Source: Streptomyces seoulensis (GTDB taxonomy: Bacteria; Actinomycetota; Actinomycetes; Streptomycetales; Streptomycetaceae). Taken from it: a stretch of 64,000 nucleotides of DNA. The notes under the pieces are model-generated. The model saw nothing but the letters and a program-made list of their open reading frames with translations, made no database searches and was not told the DNA's origin. The stretch's first letter is position 1, and every line of letters starts with the position of its first letter. The stretch spans positions 248,001 through 312,000 of the forward strand of contig CP054936.1 of the NCBI GenBank assembly GCA_013364255.1, written 5' to 3'. Made by a program: the position numbers and the translations under genes. Below, piece after piece: positions 8,811 through 16,533 of the stretch.

Positions 8811-9101
8811 TCAGTACGCGGCCGACGGGTCCCCGGTCTCCTCGTCATCGACCCCCTGGTGTTCCTCCACCAACTGCTCGATCTCCTGGGGAACCCAGTA
8901 CAGCGCGTCCAGGACCAGACCCCACGCCCGGTCCCGCAGCTCCTCCGGCACCTCGCTTCCGATCTTCTCCGCGAGAGTGTCGATCCTGGAGTGGGCGTCA
9001 TACTCGGTGCCCGTGGTCGGTGCGGTCACCACCGCATGCACCAGCCGGCCCACCCCGACCACCGCTCGGCCCACCTTGCCCAGCACCGAGCCCACGTCCA
9101 T
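8811..9101 (-). CDS. Small hypothetical protein
   Basis: 96-residue acidic protein, not recognised. The ATG at 9101 is chosen because GGGAGGGAG sits just upstream; a start at 9149 would add 16 residues that look non-coding. The N-terminus has an amphipathic valine/glycine-rich helix (GKVGRAVVGVGRLVHAVV), possibly membrane-associating. The rest is predicted helical and ends in an acidic tail (EEHQGVDDEETGD). No cysteines or catalytic motifs are visible. It sits alone between a secreted protein and an FAD monooxygenase, all on the same strand but well separated. Confidence 0.55.
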   Translation of the reverse strand: MDVGSVLGKVGRAVVGVGRLVHAVVTAPTTGTEYDAHSRIDTLAEKIGSEVPEELRDRAWGLVLDALYWVPQEIEQLVEEHQGVDDEETGDPSAAY

Positions 9102-9258
9102 CTGCGCTCCCTCCCTTGGCGGTTGGCGTCCTGCCGCGGCGAGGACCACCTCAGTATGCGGAATCGGGCGGGTTGAGCCGCACGCCGCTGTCCGTGCGTG
9201 TGTGCTCGGGCCGTCGTCCGGTGTCCTCCGGACGACGGGTTCGGGAGAGGTCCGGTCC

Positions 9259-10401
9259 TCAGTGCCGGGGGCTGTCGTGGTCGAGTCGGTGCTCCTCGGC
9301 GGACAGCAGGTCCGCGGCGCGGCCTTCGAGGGCGTGGGCCATCCCGGTCGAGCGGGGCAGCATGGTCTTCTCGTAGGCGCGGAGGGCGTCGTCGACGCCG
9401 TCGGCGTGGACGAGGGCGAGGGCGAGGTCGCTGGCGTCGAGCATGGCGAGGTTGACGCCGACGCCGAGCGGGGGCATGAGGTGTGCGGCGTCGCCGAGCA
9501 GGGTCACCGTCGGGTTGTGCCGCCAGGTGTGGGGGACGGGCAGCGCGAAGATCGGGCGGTGCACGAAGACTTCGTCGTTGTGCGTGATCATCTGGCGCAG
9601 GCGCGGCGCCCAGTGGGCGTAGTGCTCCAGCAGCAGGGCCCGGATGCCGCCGGTGTCGTCGTCGGTCAGACCGTGGGCGCCGATCCAGTCGGCGGGGAGG
9701 CGCTGGATGAGGTAGGCGCGGATGTGGTCGCCGCCGTTGCGCTGCGCGAACATGGCGCGTTCGCCGTCAGCGGCGTGGGCGCTGCCCTGTCCGACCAGGT
9801 CGGCGAGGTCGCGGTGGCGGTTGTCCACGTCGTTGAACCACGCTTCCAGGAAGCTGATCCCGGTGTAGGCGGGGAGGGCGGGCGAGAGGGCAGGCCGCAC
9901 TCGGGAGAAGGCGCCGTCGGCTCCGATGACCAGGTCGGTTTCGACGGTGGCGCCGTCGGTGAAGTGCAGGTGCCGCGGTCCGTGGTCGGGGCCGCTGACG
10001 CGGTCGAGGGCGTGGCCCCACCGGACGGTGCCGGGCCGCAGGGAGTCCAGCAGCAGGTCGCGGAGCAGGCCGCGGTCGATTTCCGGCTTGAACAGCTCGT
10101 CCGGTTCGGGGACGAGGTGGCCGGTGAGGGCGCCGGAGACGTCGAACCGGCGCATCTCCTGTCCCTCGGGCCGGGACAGGCGGAGGAACGCATCGAGCAG
10201 GCCGGCCTCGCGCAGGGCGATCTGGCCGTTGCCGGCGTGCAGATCCAGCGATCCGCCCTGGTTGCGGGCGTGCGGACCGGCGTCGCGGTCGTAGACGGTC
10301 ACGGGGATGCCGTGCCGCTGGAGGATACGGGCGCAGGTCAGCCCACCGGGACCGGCGCCGATGACGCTGATCCGGGCGTGGGCAGGGGTGAGGGAAGGCA
10401 T
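9259..10401 (-). CDS. FAD-dependent monooxygenase (TetX/PHBH-like)
   Basis: 380-residue class A flavoprotein monooxygenase. Visible motifs are the N-terminal GAGPGGLTCARIL (FAD dinucleotide fold, about residue 12), the VIGADGAFSRVR segment (DG motif, FAD/NADPH contact) and LLGDAAHLMPPLGVGVN (GD motif). These enzymes hydroxylate aromatic or polyketide-like substrates using NADPH and O2; close relatives inactivate tetracyclines or act on phenolics. The ATG at 10401 follows AAAGGA. A TetR regulator is transcribed divergently 268 bases away, so substrate-induced expression is likely. Whether it detoxifies or builds a metabolite is not decided by sequence. Confidence 0.88.
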   Translation of the reverse strand: MPSLTPAHARISVIGAGPGGLTCARILQRHGIPVTVYDRDAGPHARNQGGSLDLHAGNGQIALREAGLLDAFLRLSRPEGQEMRRFDVSGALTGHLVPEPDELFKPEIDRGLLRDLLLDSLRPGTVRWGHALDRVSGPDHGPRHLHFTDGATVETDLVIGADGAFSRVRPALSPALPAYTGISFLEAWFNDVDNRHRDLADLVGQGSAHAADGERAMFAQRNGGDHIRAYLIQRLPADWIGAHGLTDDDTGGIRALLLEHYAHWAPRLRQMITHNDEVFVHRPIFALPVPHTWRHNPTVTLLGDAAHLMPPLGVGVNLAMLDASDLALALVHADGVDDALRAYEKTMLPRSTGMAHALEGRAADLLSAEEHRLDHDSPRH

Positions 10402-10600
10402 GGGCGTGTCCTTTCGCCGAGGAAGAGGGGCGCCGCGGGGCGGCTGCGAGGCGGCCGGCCGCCGGCTCCGGGGAACCGCGTGCCGGGACCTGTACGCCGG
10501 ACGGCGGCGGTGAGCGTGATCGATCGAGCAGGCGTGCGCACCGCGCCGGAAGGTACTCGTGGCAGGGCTCACGGGACGCCCGCCGAACCGGCCGGCCAGA

Positions 10601-10625
10601 AGTAGAGTACGCAAAAAAGTAGAAT
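10601..10625. promoter_or_regulatory. AT-rich divergent promoter region with AGTAGA direct repeat
   Basis: Within the 268-base divergent gap, a locally AT-rich stretch carries AGTAGA twice (10601-10606 and 10619-10624), 18 bp apart and separated by an A6 tract. It is the best candidate for the shared promoter/operator of the monooxygenase and TetR genes. No perfect palindrome is present, so operator identity is tentative. Confidence 0.35.
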
Positions 10626-10669
10626 CTGAAAACCTAGAGACCGATTCCACCGTCGGGTACGCTCAGGAC

Positions 10670-11254
10670 ATGACCGAGCTCCCCCTCAGCCGTCGCGAAC
10701 GCAAGAAGGCGCAGACCCGGCAGGCGATCGCCGACGCCGCACTCGACCTCTTCCTCGACCGTGGCTACGACCACGTGAGCATCCGCGACATCGCCGACGC
10801 GGCCGACGTCTCGACCGCCACGATCTTCAAGCACTTCCCCGGCAAGGAAGCCCTCGTCTTCGACCAGGAAGAGGACGTGGACGCGCAGCTGATCGCCGCG
10901 GTACGGCGGCGGGGCGACGGCCAGAGCATCCTCGACGCACTGCGACAGCACCTGATCGACACGTGGCTGCCCCTCGCCGCACACCCGCAGCGCCAGGACT
11001 TCGACGAGCTGGTCCACTCCACGCCGGCGCTGCGCGCCTACGCCGAACGCATGTGGGCACGCCACACCGACACCCTGAGCGCGGCCATCGCCGACGAACT
11101 CGGCGTCCCCCACGACGACCTCGCCTGCCGCACGCTCGCCCGCTTCGTCCTCAACACCCCCGTCCTGTCCCAAGGGCAGGAGGACCGCCGGGCCGCCATC
11201 GACGAGGTCTTCGGCATCCTCACCCGCGGCTGGCAGCCGCCGAGCAGGCCGTAG
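10670..11254 (+). CDS. TetR-family transcriptional regulator
   Basis: 194 residues. The N-terminal helix-turn-helix is typical of TetR repressors: RQAIADAALDLFLDRGYDHVS, then IRDIADAADVSTATIFKHFPGKEAL. The rest is a variable ligand-binding dimer domain. The ATG at 10670 has AGGA a few bases upstream; an in-frame extension to 10559 is non-conserved. It is divergent from the FAD monooxygenase, the usual arrangement of a local repressor released by that enzyme's substrate. The ligand is unknown. Confidence 0.92.
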   Translation: MTELPLSRRERKKAQTRQAIADAALDLFLDRGYDHVSIRDIADAADVSTATIFKHFPGKEALVFDQEEDVDAQLIAAVRRRGDGQSILDALRQHLIDTWLPLAAHPQRQDFDELVHSTPALRAYAERMWARHTDTLSAAIADELGVPHDDLACRTLARFVLNTPVLSQGQEDRRAAIDEVFGILTRGWQPPSRP

Positions 11255-11409
11255 CCGATCCGCAGGCGGCCGAGGCCGGCGGCCACCGGGACGGCCGACG
11301 ACCTCGGCCGGCGGCCGCGTCCGTGACGCAGACGGCGACTACGGCCTGCGGCGCGCCGGCCGGCTCGGCACCGCCGGGACGGCGGGGTTCACCGCCGGGA
11401 CGACGGCTT

Positions 11410-12825
11410 TCAGCCGTTGCGGCGTACGAGGGCGGCCTTGCGGGCCTCGGCGAGCTTGCGGGCCTCGCCGGCCTTGCGGGACTTGCCGCCGCTTCCGCGG
11501 GCGGGGTCCTTGGTGGTGCCGAGGCCGCGGAAGGGTGCGTTGGCGTTCTTGGGCCGGGGGACGGCGGGGCCGCCGTCGAGCGGGATGCCCGACGGAGCCT
11601 TGGCGCCGGTGATCCGGCTCAGTTCCGCCTCGCCCGAGCGCACCTTGCTGACGGCCGGCTCGACGCCGGCCTCGGCCAGGACGCGACTCGTCTCGCGGCG
11701 CTGACCCGCCGGCACGAGCGTGACCACGCTGCCGGACTCACCGGCGCGCGCGGTGCGGCCGGCCCGGTGCACATAGTCCTTGGGGTCGGTGGGCGGGTCC
11801 ACGTTGACCACGAGATCGAGGTCGTCGATGTGCAGGCCGCGGGCCGCGACGTCGGTCGCCACCAGAACGGTGATCTGGCCGCTCTTGAACTGCGCCAGGG
11901 TCCGTGTGCGCTGCGGCTGGGACTTGCCGCTGTGCAGGGCGCCGGCGTGCACCCCGCTGGCCCGCAGATGCCGGGTCAGCTGGTCGACGGCGTGCTTGGT
12001 GTCGAGGAACAGCAGGACGCGGCCGTCGCGGGCGGCGATCTCCGTGATGACGGCGTAGCGGTCGGGGCCGTGGACGACCAGAAGGTGGTGCCGCATCGTC
12101 GCGGCGGTGCCGGCGGACGGATCGACCGAGTGGACGGCGGGCTCGTGGAGGTACCGGCGGACGAGCTGGTCCACGTCATGATCGAGGGTGGCCGAGAAGA
12201 GCATCCGCTGACCGTCGGGGCGCACCTGGTCGAGCACCTCGACGACCTGCGGGAGGAATCCCAGGTCGGACATCTGGTCGGCCTCGTCCAGCACCGTGAT
12301 CCTGACCCGTGCCAGCCGGCAGGCGTTGCGCTCGATCAGGTCGTGCAGACGTCCGGGGGTGGCGACGACCACCTCGGCTCCCTGGCGCAGCGCGGCGATC
12401 TGCCGGCCGATCGACATGCCGCCGACGACCGTGGCCATCCGCAGCCGCAGTGCCTCGGCGTACGGCGTCAGCGCCTCGGTGACCTGTTGGGCCAGTTCCC
12501 GGGTCGGCACGAGAATGAGCGCGAGGGGCTGCTTCGGCTCGGCGCGCCGGCCGGCCGTACGGGTCAGCAGCGGCAGACCGAAGGCGAGCGTCTTGCCCGA
12601 TCCGGTGCGCCCGCGCCCCAGGACGTCGCGCCCCGCCAGGGCGTCGGGCAGTGCGGCGGCCTGGATCGGGAAGGGTTCGCGCACCCCGAGTCCGCTGAGG
12701 GTGCGCAGCACCACCTGCGGCAGGCCCAGACCGGCGAAGGAGACGGCCGCGGGCGGCGCCGGACGTGTGGTCGCCGCCTGGGCGGGGTCGCCGTGAGGGC
12801 TACGGGCGTCGTCGCGATGCTTCAT
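11410..12825 (-). CDS. DEAD-box RNA helicase
   Basis: 471-residue ATP-dependent RNA helicase. In order: a Q-motif region (FAGLGLPQVVLRTL...FPIQAAALP), motif I GRGRTGSGKT, PTREL, VATPGRL, motif II DEAD(QM), SAT, then the second RecA domain with DVAARGLHIDDL and HRAGRTARAG. The C-terminal tail is basic (Lys/Arg/Gly-rich), as in RhlE-type helicases that remodel rRNA or mRNA structure, often under cold stress. The ATG at 12825 follows GGAAGG; the frame stays open upstream without conservation. It is convergent with the TetR gene. No operon partner is apparent. Confidence 0.95.
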   Translation of the reverse strand: MKHRDDARSPHGDPAQAATTRPAPPAAVSFAGLGLPQVVLRTLSGLGVREPFPIQAAALPDALAGRDVLGRGRTGSGKTLAFGLPLLTRTAGRRAEPKQPLALILVPTRELAQQVTEALTPYAEALRLRMATVVGGMSIGRQIAALRQGAEVVVATPGRLHDLIERNACRLARVRITVLDEADQMSDLGFLPQVVEVLDQVRPDGQRMLFSATLDHDVDQLVRRYLHEPAVHSVDPSAGTAATMRHHLLVVHGPDRYAVITEIAARDGRVLLFLDTKHAVDQLTRHLRASGVHAGALHSGKSQPQRTRTLAQFKSGQITVLVATDVAARGLHIDDLDLVVNVDPPTDPKDYVHRAGRTARAGESGSVVTLVPAGQRRETSRVLAEAGVEPAVSKVRSGEAELSRITGAKAPSGIPLDGGPAVPRPKNANAPFRGLGTTKDPARGSGGKSRKAGEARKLAEARKAALVRRNG

Positions 12826-12989
12826 GAACAGCCTTCCGCAGGGGGAACGTACCGAGGAAGGCCCGGCAGGACGGAACAGCCCACGCGGAAGCGGAACTGA
12901 ACAGGCGGGATCGCCCACTGCGACGATCCGCAAACAAGGAACGCTAACACAAGACATGACAAGCGTCCCCCGCGAACCGGGGCGCCTGC

Positions 12990-13514
12990 TCACTCCGAGG
13001 CGATGTGAAACTCGAATTCCGGCCGGTCCCACGGCACGGCGGGCGGGTTCGCCGGCGCGGTTCCGGTCCGCACCGCACCGACGCGGTCGTAGAAGCCCTC
13101 GGCGGGAGGATGCGACACGACCTTGACACGGTGGAGCCCGGCGGCACGGGCCTCGGACTCCATGTGCGCGACGAGCAGCCGCCCGATGCCCCGTCCCTGC
13201 GCTTCGTCGGCGACGAACAGCAGGTCGAGCTCCGGCGGATCGAGGACGAGCGAGTAGAACCCGAGAACCCGGCCCGCGTTCTCGACGGCATCGACGGCAT
13301 CGACGGCATCGACGGCCACGAAGGTGCGGTGGGCCTCGATGTAATCAGGCCCGACCCGGTAGTCGGCGACCGCGGCCGCGTACTTGCCGTCGTAGGCGGC
13401 CGAGCCGCGCACGAGCCGCGTGAGCCGTCGGGCGTCCCGCGCGACGGCCCTCCGTATCGTGACGGACCGGCCGAGCGGGGAAGTGCGTGACCTCATCGGG
13501 AGAGTATTTCGCAC
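12990..13514 (-). CDS. GNAT-family N-acetyltransferase
   Basis: 174 residues with the GNAT acetyl-CoA site ADEAQGRGIGRLLVAHM (Q/RxxGxG/A) near residue 120, preceded by the LDLLFV strand and followed by a typical FYDRVGA C-terminal block. The GTG at 13514 is favoured because GGAAAGG lies 9 bases upstream; an ATG at 13496 lacks a ribosome-binding site. A 9-bp microsatellite (13284-13310) encodes a VDAVDAVDAV insertion in the middle of the domain. The substrate is unknown. Confidence 0.88.
   Translation of the reverse strand: MRNTLPMRSRTSPLGRSVTIRRAVARDARRLTRLVRGSAAYDGKYAAAVADYRVGPDYIEAHRTFVAVDAVDAVDAVENAGRVLGFYSLVLDPPELDLLFVADEAQGRGIGRLLVAHMESEARAAGLHRVKVVSHPPAEGFYDRVGAVRTGTAPANPPAVPWDRPEFEFHIASE
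13284..13310. repeat. 9-bp coding microsatellite (GACGGCATC)x3
   Basis: Three perfect tandem copies of GACGGCATC, continuing into a degenerate fourth. They lie inside the GNAT coding sequence and encode repeated Val-Asp-Ala. The array keeps the reading frame when copy number changes, so it would vary protein length without disrupting translation. Confidence 0.85.
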
Positions 13515-13619
13515 CCGGGTGCGCCTTTCCGCGGCGGGCCGGCCGCTCGGGCAGGCGTTCCCACGCCGCGCCCGGGGGCCGCTCGCCCGGGTCCCGGTCG
13601 GCCTGCCGGGCGAGGCGGG

Positions 13620-14099
13620 TCAGCGGGTGCGTTCGTAGTGGCGCCGGGCCTTCTCGCGGTTGCCGCAGACGGCCATGGAGCACCAACGGGCCCGGTTGGC
13701 GCGGCTGCGGTCGAGCAGGAACAGCCGGCACTCGGCGTTGGCGCAGGGGCGCAGCCGGCCGGGCAGTCGCTCTTCGGTGGCGGCCCAGGCGAGGACCATC
13801 TCGACGGCCAGCCGGGCGTGCGGGGGCGTTCTGACCGTCCACCGAAGACCCTCCGCAGTGATCGACGGGGTCTGGTGGACCCCGTCGAGCAGCGGACTCA
13901 ACACGGCCGGTGAGCGCTCTCCGCGCACGACGTTCCCCAGGGCGTCCCGCGCCTCGCGCAGCAGCGCCAGTTCCGCGAGGCTGCCCTCACCGCCGTGCTC
14001 CCGCGCCCAGCGCCTGCCCCCGGCCGGGTCGCCGAGCGCGTCCCGCTCCTCGCCGTCGATCAGCGGCCTGCTGTTGAGCAGGTCCAGCAGCGCGTCCAT
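13620..14099 (-). CDS. CGNR zinc-finger (ABATE-domain) regulator
   Basis: 159-residue stress/ligand-type regulator. The N-terminal part is the helical ABATE domain (putative ligand-binding). The C-terminal part is the CGNR zinc finger: RPCANAECRLFLLD, then RARWCSMAVCGNREKARRHY, which supplies CxxxxC and CxxxC ligands with the diagnostic CGNR. These proteins bind DNA and often regulate a divergent enzyme gene. Here an alpha/beta hydrolase lies divergently 104 bases away, and the gap holds two identical-spacing inverted repeats. The ATG at 14099 follows AAGGAG. Confidence 0.9.
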   Translation of the reverse strand: MDALLDLLNSRPLIDGEERDALGDPAGGRRWAREHGGEGSLAELALLREARDALGNVVRGERSPAVLSPLLDGVHQTPSITAEGLRWTVRTPPHARLAVEMVLAWAATEERLPGRLRPCANAECRLFLLDRSRANRARWCSMAVCGNREKARRHYERTR

Positions 14100-14115
14100 C
14101 GGACACCACTCCTTC

Positions 14116-14143
14116 TAACCGGACTGAATCGTTTGACAGGTTA
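14116..14143. promoter_or_regulatory. Inverted repeat TAACC-N18-GGTTA, copy 1
   Basis: TAACC (14116-14120) and GGTTA (14139-14143) are separated by exactly 18 bases. A consensus -35 hexamer TTGACA (14133-14138) for rightward transcription lies inside the repeat; a weak -10 (TTGCAT) starts 18 bases after it. A protein bound here could block the hydrolase promoter. Confidence 0.65.
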
Positions 14144-14172
14144 GCCCACCGCGTGCTTGCATGACAGGGAAC

Positions 14173-14200
14173 TAACCACATCAGGCATGCGAAGGGGTTA
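14173..14200. promoter_or_regulatory. Inverted repeat TAACC-N18-GGTTA, copy 2
   Basis: A second TAACC (14173-14177) and GGTTA (14196-14200), again 18 bases apart, lies 57 bp from copy 1 and ends just before the hydrolase ATG, overlapping its AAGGGG ribosome-binding site. The repeated geometry supports a regulator operator pair. Confidence 0.65.
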
Positions 14201-14203
14201 GAC

Positions 14204-15097
14204 ATGAGCTCGGTGCACCACCGGACCGCCACCGTCGGCGGCCACGAGATCTTCTACCGCGAAGCCGGCCCCGCCGACGCCCCCGCGATCGTCCTGCTGC
14301 ACGGCTACCCGACCAGCTCGTTCATGTTCCGCGAACTCATCCCGCTGCTGGCCGACGACTACCACGTCATCGCACCGGACCACCTCGGCTTCGGCCACTC
14401 CGCCGCCCCGGGCGCGGAGGAGTTCGCCTACACCTTCGACGCCCTCGCCGAACTCACCTCCGAACTGCTCGACCAGCTGGGCCTGGACCGCTACGCCCTC
14501 TACGTCCAGGACTACGGCGCGCCCATCGGATGGCGCCTCGCGCTCGAACACCCCGAGCGGATCTCCGCCCTCGTCACCCAGAACGGCAACGGCTACGAGG
14601 ACGGCTTCGTCGAGTCGTTCTGGGCCGACGTCTGGGCCTACGGCGCGGACCCCGGCCCCGCCACCGAGAGCGCCGTCCGCGCCGCGCTGGGCATCGACGC
14701 CATCCGCTGGCAGTACGTGCACGGCGTGCCCGACCCGAGTCTGGTCAGCCCGGACACCTGGGAGCACGACTTCGCCCTCGTCTCCCGCGAGGGCAACGAC
14801 GAGATCCAGCTCGCGCTGTTCCGCGACTACCGGAACAACCGCCCGCTCTACCCGCTGCTGCACGAGTTCCTGCGCACCAGCGAGGTCCCGGTGCTCGCCG
14901 TGTGGGGCCGCAACGACGAGATCTTCGGCCCGGCCGGCGCGCGGGCCTTCGCCCGCGACGCCGAGGACGCCGAGGTGCACCTCGTCGACGGCGGCCACTT
15001 CCTGCTGGAGAGCCACCTGGACGTCGTCGCCGGCTACCTGCGCGGTTTCCTCGGGCGCGTGCTGGCGGATCAGGGTCCGGTCACACGAAAGCGCTGA
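14204..15097 (+). CDS. Alpha/beta hydrolase (haloalkane dehalogenase/epoxide hydrolase-like)
   Basis: 297-residue cytoplasmic hydrolase. The oxyanion segment LLHGYPTSS is followed by DHLGFGHS; the nucleophile elbow VQDYGAPIG carries Asp rather than Ser, as in haloalkane dehalogenases and epoxide hydrolases. The acid Asp appears in GRNDEIFG and the His in DGGHFLLE. So carbon-halogen or epoxide hydrolysis is more likely than ester cleavage, though the substrate is unknown. Its gene is divergent from a CGNR regulator and its last 17 bases overlap the end of the convergent acyl-CoA dehydrogenase gene. Confidence 0.9.
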   Translation: MSSVHHRTATVGGHEIFYREAGPADAPAIVLLHGYPTSSFMFRELIPLLADDYHVIAPDHLGFGHSAAPGAEEFAYTFDALAELTSELLDQLGLDRYALYVQDYGAPIGWRLALEHPERISALVTQNGNGYEDGFVESFWADVWAYGADPGPATESAVRAALGIDAIRWQYVHGVPDPSLVSPDTWEHDFALVSREGNDEIQLALFRDYRNNRPLYPLLHEFLRTSEVPVLAVWGRNDEIFGPAGARAFARDAEDAEVHLVDGGHFLLESHLDVVAGYLRGFLGRVLADQGPVTRKR

Positions 15098-16328
15098 TGC
15101 CGGTGGCGGCGCGGCCGACGATGAGCGCGTTCATGTCCCGGGTGCCCTCGTAGGAGTAGAGCGCCTCGGCGTCCGCCCAGAACCGGGCCACCTCGTGGTC
15201 GAGCAGGATGCCGTTGCCGCCGAGGATCTCCCGGGCGTGCGCGACGACTTCGCGGACCCGGCTGGTGCTGAACATCTTGGCCATCGACGCCTGCTGGTCG
15301 GTGAGCCGGCCGGCGTCCTGGAGCTGGGCCGCCCGCACGTTCATGGCCTGGCAGGCGGTGATGTCGGCGAGCATGCGGGCCAGTTGGTCCTGGACGAGCT
15401 GGAAGGCGGCGATCGGCTTGCCGAACTGCTCACGCTCCAGGGCGTAGGCGCGGGCCGCCTCGTAGGCGCCCATGGCGCAGCCGACCGCGTTCCAGGAGAC
15501 GCCGAGCCGGGTGGAGCGCAGCACCTTGGCGGTGTCCTTGAAGGAGTGCGCCTCCTGGAGCCGGTCGGTCTCGGGGACCCGGACGTCGCGCAGGTCGATC
15601 TCCGCGTTCTGCACGCTGCGCAGCGAGACCTTGCCCTCGATGCGGTGGGGGGTGAAGCCGGGGGCGCCCTTCTCCACGACGAAGCCCTTGACCTCGCCGT
15701 CGGCCTCGTCCTTGGCCCAGACCACCACGAGATCGGCGAAGGTGGCGTTGCCGATCCACTTCTTGCGGCCGTTGAGGATCCAGGTGTCGCCCTCGCGGCG
15801 TGCGGTGGTGGTCAGGCCGCGCGCGGTGGCGGAGCCGACGTCGGGCTCGGTGAGGGCGAAGGCGGCCAGCTTCTCCCAGCGCAGCATGGCGGGGATCCAG
15901 CGCTGTTTCTGCTCCTCGCTGCCGCACTGCATGACCGTGGCGATGCCGAGTCCGCTGTGCACGCCGTAGAAGGTGGCGAACGAGGGGTCGACGCGGGCGA
16001 GTTCCATGCTGGCAAGGCCGGCGACCAGCGCGCCCCTGCCGGGCGCGCCATAGCCGCTGAACTGGAGCCCGGCGATGTCCAGTTCGGGGAGCTGTGCGAT
16101 CAACTGGTGCGGGAACTCGCCGCGTTCCCAGTACTCGTCGGCGATGGGCGCGACGTTCTCGCGGGCCCAGTCGCGGACGGCGGCGAGCCGTTCCCGGTCC
16201 TCGGGCGGCACCAGTTCGCCGATGTGGAAGAAGTCCGCCTCGACGGCGGCCGGATCGGCCGCGTGGATCCGCACGGCGGGCCGGGCGTCGGCGTCGTGCT
16301 CGTGGGCGGACTGGGAGTGCTCGGTCAT
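15081..16328 (-). CDS. Acyl-CoA dehydrogenase, glutaryl-CoA dehydrogenase-like
   Basis: 415-residue FAD enzyme. The N-terminal helical domain is followed by FALTEPDVGSATARG (FAD-binding signature), GRKKWIGNATFAD and LREQFGKPIAAFQLVQ-type C-terminal signatures. The active-site glutamate is in SYEGTRDMNALIVGRAATG, the form seen in glutaryl-CoA dehydrogenases (lysine/tryptophan catabolism). The ATG at 16328 follows GGAAGGGG; the first about 40 residues are His/Asp-rich and variable. Its stop overlaps the convergent alpha/beta hydrolase by 17 bases. It lies downstream of the hydroxymalonyl-ACP operon on the same strand but 205 bases away, so it probably belongs to primary metabolism rather than to the cluster. 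Confidence 0.9.
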   Translation of the reverse strand: MTEHSQSAHEHDADARPAVRIHAADPAAVEADFFHIGELVPPEDRERLAAVRDWARENVAPIADEYWERGEFPHQLIAQLPELDIAGLQFSGYGAPGRGALVAGLASMELARVDPSFATFYGVHSGLGIATVMQCGSEEQKQRWIPAMLRWEKLAAFALTEPDVGSATARGLTTTARREGDTWILNGRKKWIGNATFADLVVVWAKDEADGEVKGFVVEKGAPGFTPHRIEGKVSLRSVQNAEIDLRDVRVPETDRLQEAHSFKDTAKVLRSTRLGVSWNAVGCAMGAYEAARAYALEREQFGKPIAAFQLVQDQLARMLADITACQAMNVRAAQLQDAGRLTDQQASMAKMFSTSRVREVVAHAREILGGNGILLDHEVARFWADAEALYSYEGTRDMNALIVGRAATGISAFV

Positions 16329-16533
16329 GACGGCCCCTTCCGGGTCGGGCTCGGCGGTCCGCGGGTGCTCCCGGCCGGTCCTGCCGCCCCGCGCGCGGGA
16401 GGCCGGTTCCGTCCAGAAGATCAGTGCAGACGGCAACTAGCGTGGCCGCGATCTTCCGCCGGAAACCTTCCGGGGCACGTCCTGTCCGTCACATCGCGAG
16501 AACGTCTCCGTGTGCGGCCGGCCGGGGCGGGCC

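Noticed and set aside
15081..16328. Glutaryl-CoA-dehydrogenase-like gene as a member of the NRPS cluster
   Set aside because: It is 205 bases from the operon, lacks coupling, and matches catabolic enzymes; the operon already has its own acyl-CoA dehydrogenase.
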